A DNA stretch of 64,000 bases from contig CM049312.1 in assembly GCA_026874595.1 (NCBI GenBank), forward strand, positions 75,244,429 to 75,308,428. Reading direction: 5' to 3'. Positions 1 to 9,575 of this stretch are shown in pieces; position 1 is the first letter of the stretch; every line of letters starts with the position of its first letter. The translations under genes were made by a program, and so were the position numbers. The stretch is from Sipunculus nudus. Its lineage: Eukaryota > Annelida > Sipuncula > Golfingiida > Sipunculidae. The notes below the pieces were generated by a model. The model worked only from the letters and a program-made list of their open reading frames with translations. It was not told the DNA's origin and ran no database searches.

Positions 1-215
1 AAGATTTTTAAAGCTTTTTCCCTATAAAATCTAAGTAAATGTATTTAGGAAAAAAATAAGCAGAATCTGATAGAGTTTTTTAGGTGACTGATTATTTGCA
101 TAAAATTTGGTGATGTTAGCTCCTGCTCTTTTTATATAAAATCGGTTAAGGGCGACAGCCAATGCTACGCCATCACATAAGCTCACAGATTTGCTTATGA
201 GGAATACAGCAGTAC
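1..215 (+). repeat. 3' end of dispersed repeat family R2
   Basis: The window opens inside this repeat. The text from AAGATTTTTAAAGC through CCATCACATAAGCTCACAG is shared with copies near 15950-16175, 16176-16349, 16975-17195 and 47600-47835, all on the plus strand. The conserved 3' end reads CATAAGCTCACAGGTTCGCT followed by A's in the better copies. The 5' part lies outside the window. It resembles dispersed repeats common in bivalves, but the transposon class is not established. Confidence 0.7.
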
Positions 216-656
216 ACAATAAGACCAATTATCTTGATTGGATTAGTATATTCCCTGATTGATGATTTTGTGTCTAGGATAAAAAGGATCATTTGATAAA
301 GGCCAAACTTTACTTGGACAATACTTTCTCAGGAAATATACCATTCCAGCCCAATTAGTATTTGGAACATGAGTTTTAGATATATATTATTAAATTTTCA
401 TTTACTCATATGAATTAGTTCTCCATGTCTTTTAAATTAAATAAAATTTCCAATTAAAGAGCATAACAACACTTCAGTATTCAAGGGGGGCCAAGAGAAA
501 AGCAGTGTTGGCCTTCTAAATGGAAAATAAATGAGGGCTCCCACTAGGATTTTGAAAAGAATATACCAGATAGGAATTCTAAAGGACTTGACACAAAAAA
601 TATAGGAGTATATGGGAGTTTTCAGCCACAAATATTGGAGTTTTAACTGCACAATG

Positions 657-729
657 TGAGAGAGAGACAGAGAGAGACAGACAGACAGACAGAGAGAGTA
701 AAGAGAGAGAGAGAGTCAAAGAGAGACAC
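657..729. repeat. GAGA/GACA microsatellite
   Basis: Simple-sequence tract of GAGA with interspersed GACA units. It lies downstream (on the minus strand) of the last visible GDPD exon. The rest of 216-928 holds no exon or repeat I could identify. Confidence 0.9.
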
Positions 730-928
730 AGGTAAAGAATGAGAGATATATATAGTTTTATATACATTCGGAAAATAAAACCTACCATGTGATTTTAAAG
801 TGTTCATCTTTTCACCCACACGGTATGCTCAAACTATTATTGAGAAAAGCCATGGCGTATTTTATTACATCTTTTGAAGTTTTTGTATAATTTCATAATT
901 ACATCTATTAATGGTGATATACTCCTAC

Positions 929-1047
929 CTCTTGTATTAGTTCATCATTGTCTATCTTTATATCAATATTGATAGGCATATGAGGAAACTTTTCAAAAAC
1001 ATCTCGCAGCAAAGCTATCTGACGATCACGGCCCTCAGTTTCCCATT
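929..1047 (-). CDS. GDPD1/GDPD3-like glycerophosphodiester phosphodiesterase, internal exon (third visible)
   Basis: Internal exon of a minus-strand glycerophosphodiester phosphodiesterase (GDPD1/GDPD3, lysophospholipase D class). Family members hydrolyse lysophospholipids or glycerophosphodiesters at intracellular membranes. It follows a TTTTGTTTTACAG acceptor, starts with two bases completing a split Lys codon, and ends in phase 0 before a GTAGGA donor at 928-927. It encodes Lys plus 39 codons. The run around PHMPINIDIKIDNDELIQE matches the family PNTPINIDIKV segment, where the Asp/Glu positions help bind the catalytic metal. The next exon downstream (toward position 1 and beyond) was not found, so the gene continues outside the window. 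Assignment rests on recalled family motifs, not a search; GDPD1 and GDPD3 cannot be separated here. Confidence 0.88.
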
Positions 1048-2065
1048 CTGTAAAACAAAACAATATGTTCAACATTCAATTCACAAATTATGCTTTTATA
1101 TCAAATGAATCTTCAATGTAATTTCAATAATGTTACAACTATTTCTGCTATTTCTGCCATAACTGCAGTAATGTTCTGTCTTGTGCATTTGCTTGCATTA
1201 TCTATATATATCATGTTTGGACAGTTCACATTTTTATCAAGAGTTGGTTTGCATGTATAAAAAGAAGTAAAGTTACAATTCCTTTTGCGTGGTTGCAGTA
1301 AGGTTGCAGTTGCTAATAGAGATTTTATGAAGGACTGATTCCTTTGATGCAGTTGAGGTACATATCCAACTTCTCATCCAACAAAATTTTTGTCAGATCA
1401 TGTAACGACAAATCCTACAAAATATTTTAAATGATGGAGTCAGACGAGACATCCTGCTGAATTGTATATGTTACATTGTTTTTATCAGCATATGCCACGA
1501 GGAAAAATAGTCTTTGCCTGAAAACAGCAATTTTAATCATTGTAAATATGTGAGACATTTGCCTGTCATTCACTGGTGAGTGATCTGCCCAATACCTGTT
1601 TCTGTTTTGATTCAAGCAGCTGGTTCCTTTTACCCAACTTTTCACAATGCAGGGATACATACATATATAATATGTATCACATAGATATCATATATAAATA
1701 TTACATACATCATATTTACAAATTATGTATATTATACATATGCAAATATACATTTTATCTGCAACAGAGACTGCATAAAAGGAACCGTCCTTGCTGCAAC
1801 CACAATCTACAACTGCAGCCGCATATATTAAAGGACTAGAAGCTTACTACTTTAATGACTATAAATATTTCTAGAGCTATTTTTGTGAAACTTCATTATT
1901 CCTCTTAGACTAAATTATATAATTATATATATAATTATATCATCTGCTTCCTTAACCATAATTAATTGACCTGGTCTGATACAGGAAAATCTGTCGCATA
2001 AAATCATTGGTTTAATTTGATTTGTTTCAGGTCTGTATACAATCAAAGAAGAAACTTTCACTTAC
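1048..2065 (-). other. GDPD-like gene intron with AT-rich palindromic tracts
   Basis: Intron between two phase-matched exons. It contains AT-rich, self-complementary stretches at about 1660-1745 (ATATATAATATGTAT-type) and 1912-1945 (TTATATAATTATATATATAA). No other gene is visible; short open frames here are not supported. Confidence 0.75.
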
Positions 2066-2111
2066 TTGAATAAAAGTCGAGTTTCAAACGTGGTTTCAAC
2101 TGTGGTAAATC
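2066..2111 (-). CDS. GDPD1/GDPD3-like phosphodiesterase, internal exon (second visible)
   Basis: A 46-base exon encoding DLPQLKPRLKLDFYS plus one base. It follows a CATTTTCAG acceptor and precedes a GTAAGT donor. It enters in phase 0, matching the phase-0 end of the exon at 3037-3172, and leaves one base that is completed by the two bases opening the exon at 929-1047. The peptide corresponds to the family segment DLPPYxxKLDVxF between the catalytic His block and the NIDIK block. Splice-phase agreement across all three exons is strong evidence for a functional rather than retroposed copy. Identity comes from motif recall. Confidence 0.88.
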
Positions 2112-2722
2112 CTGAAAATGAAAATAAATCTTTAACAAAAAGGCATTTTGCCAGTAATCTCATCTGCTATATTTTATTCAATAAATTCACAACCTGCCTT
2201 TGCTGAACTTTACATCTCTCAATCTACAGTAACTCTATAAATTCCTCTGTATAGATATTTGTCATATTGTTATGAAGTGGTAAATTTAAATATTGGTAAT
2301 CAAACTAAAACTTAAAATTCACAGAGTGACAAACACTAAGATCTGTGTTAGAGATTGATGAGGACTGATATTCAGACAGAGCCAAAGAATTATTAATGGT
2401 TATCAGACGACCAATTATCTAATGGTAATTCAGTATGTTTGTAGAGCCTTATTGTACTCTCACAAATTAGCTCTAAATTGGTTTCTATGATGAGGCAGGC
2501 AGATTATGTTTATACGAGTTTGGAAGTAGCATTGTAGGTCAGTCTATAACTGGATGTATTTCAGGGCAGACTTGGGATTTTCCATAGAACTTTTGTCCAA
2601 TCAGATCTCACGAAAGTTAGGAAGAACACTTACAACTCTGATGTAATTGTGACCTACTTTGAGTCATCCAATAAGGTTTAGCTTTTATGACAAAATGCAG
2701 AAATATGGATATGTACGTCTCA

Positions 2723-2912
2723 TGTGTCACGTGAAAGCTCTGTAACAAAACTATCTGTAGTGCGCACTGAGAGTCAGAGAGTCAGGGAGGCTGGGCGGCT
2801 CTCTCAGAGAGAGAGACTGTCCTAAACCGCTTGCTATTGAATAAAGGCTTCTAACATCAAACTGGTCTTGGAACATTGTCTGCCACGCGCATCAGCAACC
2901 GTATGTGATACA
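2723..2912 (+). mobile_element. Short LTR-like block inside a GDPD-like gene intron
   Basis: About 190 bp bounded by TGTGTCACG and TGTGATACA, an imperfect short inverted pair of TG...CA form. It has an AATAAA signal at 2840-2845 and a GA-rich middle. Just downstream is a small hairpin (GGGGA-CA-TCCCC), and TGATACA is mirrored by TGTATCA near 2940. The size suits short LTRs of Gypsy-type elements in bivalves. No target duplication, partner LTR or coding region was seen, so this is only a candidate. It lies opposite in sense to the host gene. Confidence 0.35.
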
Positions 2913-3036
2913 GGTGGGGACATCCCCAACCCCACATTGTATCAATATTTATCATAAAACATAACAAGTAACGTAAACCAATTAAATCATGACATTATAG
3001 GACCCTTATACAATAGTTTTTTTGTTTTGTACATAC

Positions 3037-3172
3037 CTTGTACAGTGTTTCTGATATTAAACAGTCGTTGCCGGTTGTACGCAGAAGACAGTTATCATGT
3101 GACACCACCACCTGACCATCCTTGGTAATATGGCAGTCCAACTCGAACATCTCCGTCCCCATCTCACATGCA
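3037..3172 (-). CDS. GDPD1/GDPD3-like phosphodiesterase, catalytic-core exon (first visible)
   Basis: Exon of 136 bases after a TTCTTTTCTTCTGCAG acceptor and before a GTATGT donor. It opens with the last base of a split codon and then gives 45 codons. Residues 1-14 are ACEMGTEMFELDCH, containing the E-x-D pair (residues 10 and 12) of the GDPD domain. VVVSHD follows, with the second catalytic His at residue 25. This matches the family order HR...ELD...HD. The upstream exon with the HR-GG motif and the N-terminal membrane anchor was not found in the window and may sit behind a very long intron or outside it. Confidence in the family is high. Substrate (lysophospholipid versus glycerophosphodiester) is inferred from GDPD1/3 relatives only. 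Confidence 0.92.
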
Positions 3173-3293
3173 CTGCAGAAGAAAAGAATCCAGAACTCAG
3201 TGCATCAATTATGCCTTTACTATTGGTATACCATTAATTACGACATGCAACTTCTGACATCCAGGTTTTAGTGAATATGCAAAATGGCAACCT

Positions 3294-3309
3294 CCCCCCC
3301 CCCCCCCCC
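3294..3309. repeat. C16 homopolymer
   Basis: Run of 16 C's on the plus strand (G16 on the gene's strand), 5' of the first visible GDPD exon. It could form a G-quadruplex on the minus strand; its length may be an assembly estimate. Confidence 0.9.
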
Positions 3310-3524
3310 ATGAGCAGTTTTGATATTTTGCAAGGAATATCAAGGGAAAAATGGCACTGAAATAGAACAGGTGAGTACTCTAAGAACAGTGTGAAGGTGG
3401 GAATTAATCTATCTGTGGACAGAATGTGGTGGCTTATAGACTTGTATTTTGCACGTAGAAGCTGGAGGAACACTCTGTCAGTGACCATGCCCTGATCCTC
3501 AAACTATGGTAGGATTCATGCAAT

Positions 3525-3614
3525 CTATATTTTAATAGCGTAAGGTGATTTTTGTGAATTTCCGTATCTCCTCTGATACCGCCGTATGGATTGCCGTGAT
3601 TTTCGACATACATA
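3525..3614 (+). repeat. Repeat R5, left part, interrupted by a MITE
   Basis: The stretch from TAATAGCGTAAGGTGATTT through TTTTCGACATACA is closely matched at 9470-9540. The sequence to the right of the MITE (4041-4072, TATGCTCAGGATTTGTCCGA) continues that match. This copy is therefore the filled version of the site seen empty near 9542. Confidence 0.8.
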
Positions 3615-4040
3615 CTGTGGTTGGCTTCATATTCGCGAGGCTGAAATTTCGCGATTTTTCAATTTTTAATGTTTTGCGAGGGTTTCATTATCGCGATCTC
3701 ACCAGAACCAAAATATATGGTAAAGCCATACCTATGTATGTTATAAAATGAGAATAAGTCATGAGTTTGTGATATTTTTCTCATATAACGATGGGCCCGA
3801 ACACAAAGCACAGGTACTTAAGTTCAAATTAAGGGGAACGTTTTCCCTATACCTGCATGGATGTAACTTATTATAACAATTCTCATTGTTCTAATCTATT
3901 CCCATACAAATATTGGCTACATTAAATAAGAAGGACGTAATCCATTGGCCAATTAATCCCGAGGGTTTCATTTTTGCGATTATTTCCCATTCGCGAATAT
4001 CGCGAAATTAAAACCCTCGCGAACAAAAAGGCAACCACAG
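3615..4040. mobile_element. MITE family A, copy 1 (426 bp, TA target duplication)
   Basis: Non-autonomous inverted-repeat element. The left end reads CTGTGGTTGGCTTCATATTC and continues GCGAGG. The right end read backwards is CTGTGGTTGCCTTTTTGTTC then GCGAGG. The arms share TTTCGCGAT motifs over about 45 bp. TA flanks both ends (3613-3614 and 4041-4042). The related repeat at 9470-9575 lacks the element and has a single TA, confirming the boundaries. TA targeting and small size fit a Tc1/mariner/pogo-class MITE (inference). It contains no coding sequence. Confidence 0.88.
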
Positions 4041-4904
4041 TATGCTCAGGATTTGTCCGAAGAGATTCCCCCCCCTTTTTATTTGCAATATTTGCGTATT
4101 ACCTGCATAATTAATAATTTTAATATTTGCTCCGCCGCGGGCGCCTCTTTTCTTTGTCTTCCGGCCTGGTAACACAATGGCCACAGAGTGTTTGATGGCG
4201 GGACAGAGTTTTTCTCGGGGGGCCCTATCTGAGCTTTTCTTAAATTTGCAGTGACCGGCCCGAAATAATCCCCATTGGTGATACCTTCTCAAAAGGCAAC
4301 CTCTGCGCAGCGAAAAGGTCTATTGTTCACAAGGAGATCTCGCGTGAGGAAAATGCTCAAAAGGGGAATCTTTCAAAGAATGAAAATTTTCCGAGCGGTA
4401 GTGAATGCAGGGTAGTATGTAAAACCCGAACCCCACGGTCCCCGGATCCAATAAACCTATTTCCTCATTTTCCATTATTTATACCGATAAAAACACCACT
4501 ATTGTTGATGTAAGAACAGAGCAAAGTCCCTATATGTTGCACATTTGTAAATGACCGATTCACTGAAAAATTTATAATTACAAAAATATTTCGATGAAGA
4601 CGGACCTCATTTACTTGAATTTGCCAACCACATGTTCAATTTTGATGGACTCCAGTAACCACCACTCATATTTTTATTTATGACTAAAAGAGGAAAAACT
4701 AGAATATCAGCAGAAGCTGACAAAAGCCCTCAGTCAAAACAACAGTGTTTAGAGGTGGTAACAGTAACAAGTACTAAATATCTGTTCTCACATGGATGTA
4801 TATCTGTACATGTCTCAGTTATAAATTTAAAATGCAGAGGTATGTACCATGATTCATAACAATCCACCATATGCTTCCTGAAAAATAAGCTTCTAAGTTT
4901 TATT
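4041..4904. other. Repeat R5 right flank, CpG-rich block and unassigned DNA
   Basis: Positions 4041-4072 complete the interrupted R5 copy. Positions about 4120-4420 are noticeably CpG-rich (GCCGCGGGCGCC near 4133) compared with surroundings. I saw no splice-supported exon there. The remainder to 4904 shows nothing recognisable. Confidence 0.5.
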
Positions 4905-5297
4905 CTATTATAAGCTCTGTGACCTTGAAAAGTAGGTCAAGGTCACCCATCTTCGAACTTGACCGAGATTTTGTAGATATACGTCTTCACCAAAGAAATA
5001 AAATTCCTCTTGTGAATCCTTTTAGAGATATCCAGGTCACAAGGCCAAAGTTGAAAAATCAAAGAAAAATTCATTAAAAATCAGAAATTGCAGGTGGCGC
5101 CCCCAAACTTGTGCAGCAGTTACAAACCATCAGTCCCTATGATCATAGTAAAAATTGTGAAAATCCACCCAATGGTTTATGAGAAATAAGCTTCTAAATG
5201 TTTTTTCTATAATCAGCTCTAAAACGTAGAAAAATAGGTCAAGGTCACCCATCTTCGAACTTGACCGAGATTTTGTCAATATACATCTTCCTTGAAA
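4905..5297 (+). repeat. H2 repeat, 5' portion (split by H1)
   Basis: Contains two internal copies of a module with TAGGTCAAGGTCACCCATC and CGAACTTGACCGAGA, and a GGTGGCGCCCCC block near 5094. The sequence breaks off at 5297 and resumes at 7939 (TAAAATTCCTACGGTGAATC), as judged against the module's own internal repeats. It holds perfect TCAAGGTCA motifs at 4937-4945 and 5239-5247. Confidence 0.75.
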
Positions 5298-7938
5298 CAA
5301 GGGACCTATGGGTCACGACGCTCAGCTGTTATATATGATAAAAAAATATTATTTAGAAATGAGGCACATGCTGGTTTTGTGTGGTAATAAATATAAGCTG
5401 TATTATGAGTTGTTGTTGTTTAGCTTATGTATGATTTTGATAGTACCTTTGGAGACAGGGAAGAGGATTGATTTCATTTATTTTATTAACAAATGGAGTA
5501 CTTCTGTCACACAGATTTTGACTTGGCCATATAACTTATAAGCAGAACATATAATATAAGAGTTTAACTATTTATTAAAAAAATTACAAATATTGTCCCA
5601 AATATAATTTTTATTAAAAATAATAAGAGAATCATATGATTTTTTAAATTGAAATATAATTGATATGATTATTAAAATAATATTAAAGAATATATTCATG
5701 AATGCATTCATGAATACATTTTGAAAGTATTTGCACGAGTATTCATATACTTTCATTTTTACCTGAATTCCCATTCTTTATGCAAGAAATTTTATAATGG
5801 AGTACATAATCATATTCGTATTTAAATACAATTACAAAGTATTCGCACCATGTCTGGTATTTATTCAGTTTTCACCAAAAAATGATGTTGAGAATCCAGA
5901 ATATACAAAATTCACACATTTAAATAATGATCATAAGTACCTGGTTTTATGGCTTTTATTTATATTAAAAAATAACTGTAAAAAATTCATTTTGGACTAA
6001 TTTCACATCAATGTACACACTAGACACAGTAGGAATCTAGATTAATATTATCAACTGCATCTTTGTCTATCATTAATTTCCTTCATATAATCCTTAATGA
6101 TTAGTAATGAATAATATGATTTACTTCTTTATCATTAAAAATGAACTGAAAAATGCCATAGGTGACTGCATGGTGTTATTTGGAATATGTGACATTCTAC
6201 CCATCGATACAAGATTCTTATATCATCAGTAACTGCAAGTTAATTTCCTGTTATTATAAACTAACAAATTCCTTTTCTATTTTTCTTTAATTTGTTATTA
6301 AAAACCAATAAAAATTTATTAATTTATTGTTTATTGTTATGTTGTTGGTTAAAACTACTAGATGAGTTGGGTTGAACACCTGGATCAACTGTGGCTGGCC
6401 ATCAGCTGCCTGGATTCTCCCCTCAAGCGTGCATAATTTGATGAAAGGTCAACAAGGTCAACATACAGGTGACTCAAGAGGGGCTGGAGAGAGCCAAAGT
6501 CTGACAGGGTCTCATAAAAAACATTAATAAAAGCTACAATATTTGGCAAATTTCTTTCAGCTTTCTAAACTAAAAAGCTGAAATCCTTATGTGTGCATGA
6601 TATGAAAATTATATCAACAGTGCTCACGGAAAACAAACGTGCCATGGTCACAGTTGGGCAAAATTTAAGGTACTAATTTTATATTTATACTAATAACTTA
6701 TAAAATTTGAAAAATTCAGAACTAATTTTGGGTATTCAATTGAATCTTGATTAAATAATGTTACATCCCTGACAAAAAAGATCTCTAGCTTCAGCAATGC
6801 CCTTGTTAAGGGAGTAAATATATTTCTTGATTTTTTACAAAGTGCATTATGTTTGGGCCCATAACTTAAAAAAAATACACAATACTGACATCAATTTAGG
6901 CATGTGCATAGTGAATGTATAGAAAAATATGTATATTATATATGATCAAAGTCAGATCAGTGGTTTTGATATTAGGCAGTCTTAAAGTGTAACATTGGGT
7001 TTTTAATGGAAAAATTAAGTTTTTCATTGATATCTCGAAGGAATTAAGTCCTAGTGACCAAATTCTTGGCATGGTAGGGGATTTTGGAGAAATCTAACTG
7101 TATGCCAAATTTAAGGAACTTAGAGCTGAAGCTCGGGAGCTGAGCTCTAGCAAACTGCATAACACTAGCAATATGTGACATGGTGCTTGAAAACTTGAAT
7201 AAAATCTACAGTTTTTGATCAACTGGTTTCAAATTTTTGGTGTTAACAGTTGAAATGCTAAAAAAAACATGCTGTGAAAATTAAATCCACAGCAGTTACA
7301 GCAAAAAAACGTGCCATGGTCAAAGTTGGGCAAAATTTAAGGTACCAATTTTTTATTTTTGCTAATATTTTTAAAAATTTAAAAGATTTTGATCTAATTT
7401 TGGGTATACAATTTAATTTTGATTAATAAAAGTAATATTACTGGAAAAAAAGTGCTTAGCTTTAACAAGTTTTGTGTTAAGTGATAAAATTTCTTTCCTG
7501 ATTATTTAAAAAATGCATTATGTTTGGGCCCATAACTTTTTTAAATTAAATAATACAGACCTAATTTCTGGCATGTACATAGGAATTATATAGAGGATTA
7601 TTTATAGGAAATATGAGGAAAAACAGATGAGTGGTTTTGATATTAGGCAGTCCTAAAGTGTGAAAATAGGTTTTTAATAAAAAATTGAGGTTTTTTCTTA
7701 ATTTCTCAAAGAAATGAAGTCGCAAAGACCCAGTTTTTGGCTTGGTAGGAGATCTTGGGGACATCTAACATTATGCTGAATTTTGGATTCCTAGGTCTTA
7801 CGGTTTCAAAACGTGCCACATCTACGGACGGACGGACGGACGGACGGACGGACGGACGGACGGACGGACAGACGGACGGACGACGGACAATGGACCACGA
7901 CTATAGCTCAGATGACTTATAGTCAGCTGAGCTAAAAA
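5298..7938 (+). mobile_element. H1 element, copy a (hairpin-ended, Helitron/Helentron-like)
   Basis: About 2.64 kb. The 5' end CAAGGGACC..GGGTCACGACGCTC contains a near-palindrome GACCTATGGGTC followed by GCTCAGCTG. The 3' end has a GACG tetranucleotide tract, then a hairpin at 7906-7932 (GCTCAG..CTGAGC), then CTAA. The 5' GCTCAGCTG and 3' CAGCTGAGC are inverted to each other. It is largely colinear with 42090-45132. Hairpin plus CTRR-type end, subterminal inverted repeats and no obvious target duplication resemble non-autonomous Helitron or Helentron elements, but no Rep/helicase is present and the class is inferred. It contains no credible ORF. Confidence 0.7.
7825..7888. repeat. (GACG)n tetranucleotide tract in H1 tail
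   Basis: Near-perfect GGAC/GACG repeats immediately before the terminal hairpin of H1 copy a. The matching region of copy b (45048-45068) has far fewer units, so this tract expands and contracts within the family. Confidence 0.92.
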
Positions 7939-8368
7939 TAAAATTCCTACGGTGAATCCTTTTAGAGATATCCCTCTCACAAGCCCAAAGTTGAAAAATC
8001 CGATAAAAATTCATTAAAAATCAGAAATTGTAGGTGGCGCCACCAAACTTGTGAAGCAGGTACAGACCATCAGTCCTAATAATCATAGTACGTTTTGTGA
8101 AAATCCACCAAATGGTTCCTGAGTAATAAGCATCTAAGTGTTTTTCTATAATCAGCTCTAAAATGTAGAAAAATAGGTCAAGGTCACCCATCTTCGAACT
8201 TGACCGAGATTTTGTTGATATACATCTTTACCGAGGAAATAAAATTCTAACGGTGAATCATTTTCAAGATATCCCGCTCACAAGGTAAAAGTTAATGGAC
8301 GCCGGACGGACGGACGGACAGCTTGGGTGACGACAATAGCCCATCAGCCTAGGGGCTGAGGGCTAAAA
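7939..8368 (+). mobile_element. H2 repeat, 3' portion with terminal hairpin
   Basis: Continuation of the H2 element broken at 5297. It carries a perfect GGTGGCGCCACC at 8033-8044, a TCAAGGTCA at 8178-8186, a GGACGGACGGAC tail and a terminal hairpin at 8338-8364 (AGCCC..TCAGCC / GGCTGA..GGGCT) followed by A's. The tail layout parallels H1: GGAC tract, hairpin, then GGCTAAAA. Confidence 0.72.
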
Positions 8369-9464
8369 AGTAGCACTCATGTCACACACTAAATATAATA
8401 TTTGTTATTTTAAATGAAAATATAATAGTGCTGACACAGTGGGGGAGATTTAATTGAAGTGCACTAACAGTTGAGCAGACCTGAGACTGATATATCTGAG
8501 CACTTCCACATAACAACAGGTTTCGTGCTCCGTTCATAACAATTTAAAGTAAGCAATAATATAAATACCGAATGGAATTGTTTATTACTTGCAATTCAAA
8601 CAACTACAGGTTCCAAAGTAATGATTTTTTAAATGTTTTTAATTATTATACTTTTTAAAACGCTACACAAATGAAATAAATAGCAAATATAAAATTATGA
8701 ATAAAAACTTTAAAAAAATTTAAAAATACAGATACAAACACAATAATAAATTACAAGGGTGTTATGGCTAAACGTGATGTGAAATACATGTATATACTAC
8801 AGAAATGGTAAAACAACGAGAAAACGGGGTCCGTGTAATCCGTGAGGTCCGTGCGCCAGGGTCCGTAAGTGTTTTTTTTTTTAATCAAATTTTTTGCAAA
8901 ACAGACTATTTCTTATGTTTTAACCAAACATGATATAAAATAAGTCTTTAGATAAGATTATGCTAAAATATCTGGACAAATTAAGAATTACAAATTTTTC
9001 TTGGGGTCCGAGATCCGGAGTGGGATCCAGGTTTAACACACTGCCCTAACGCAACTGTCTCACTGGAAAACATTGGCTCAACTTTCAAACAGAAGGGAGT
9101 GCGTGATATTCAAAAATATATACAGCCATAAAATGCTACCACGAACTTCTGCGCAGCGGGATTGCCCGACCATGTTAATGCTCAGTTTTTGTGCATTATA
9201 ACCGGAATGCAATTATCGAGATCATGTCTCAGCGCTGTACTGTACTACCATGCAAGATAACAGGTTCCTTTACTGGCGGATTCACGGGCTGGGAGGGCAA
9301 CTTTAAATGGCGATCTTCAGCATAATATATTTTCATATAAAAATGATTTTATTTAACATATTTCTTCATTTTATTTTACACAACTTCTTCAAAAATTCTC
9401 CGGTCATCCTCTCGGCTTCAATTAGAGTTTTATGCATAACATGATGCATATAATTGATCCGTAT
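8369..9464. other. Unassigned AT-rich interval
   Basis: No splice-supported exon or full repeat was identified. A cluster of GGTCCGTG-like words occurs near 8826-8870 and GGGTCCGAGATCCGG near 9003, without a clear unit length. Confidence 0.5.
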
Positions 9465-9575
9465 ATTAATAGCGTAACGCGATTTGTGTGAATTTACATG
9501 TCTCCTCTGACACTACGGTTTGCCATGAATTTTGACATACATATGCTCCGGGTTTGTCCGAAGACATTCCACCAT
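9465..9575 (+). repeat. Repeat R5, uninterrupted copy (empty MITE site)
   Basis: Matches 3525-3614 joined directly to 4041-4072. The junction reads GACATACATATGCTCC with a single TA where copy 1 of MITE A sits at 3.6 kb. It therefore represents the pre-insertion state of that site. Confidence 0.8.

Noticed and set aside
4008-4292. 94-codon minus-strand open frame
   Set aside because: It begins inside the right arm of MITE A copy 1 and continues into the CpG-rich block; start and composition are explained by those features.
7825-7888. Regular direct repeats that might suggest a CRISPR-like array
   Set aside because: A simple GACG tetranucleotide without spacers, in a eukaryotic repeat tail.
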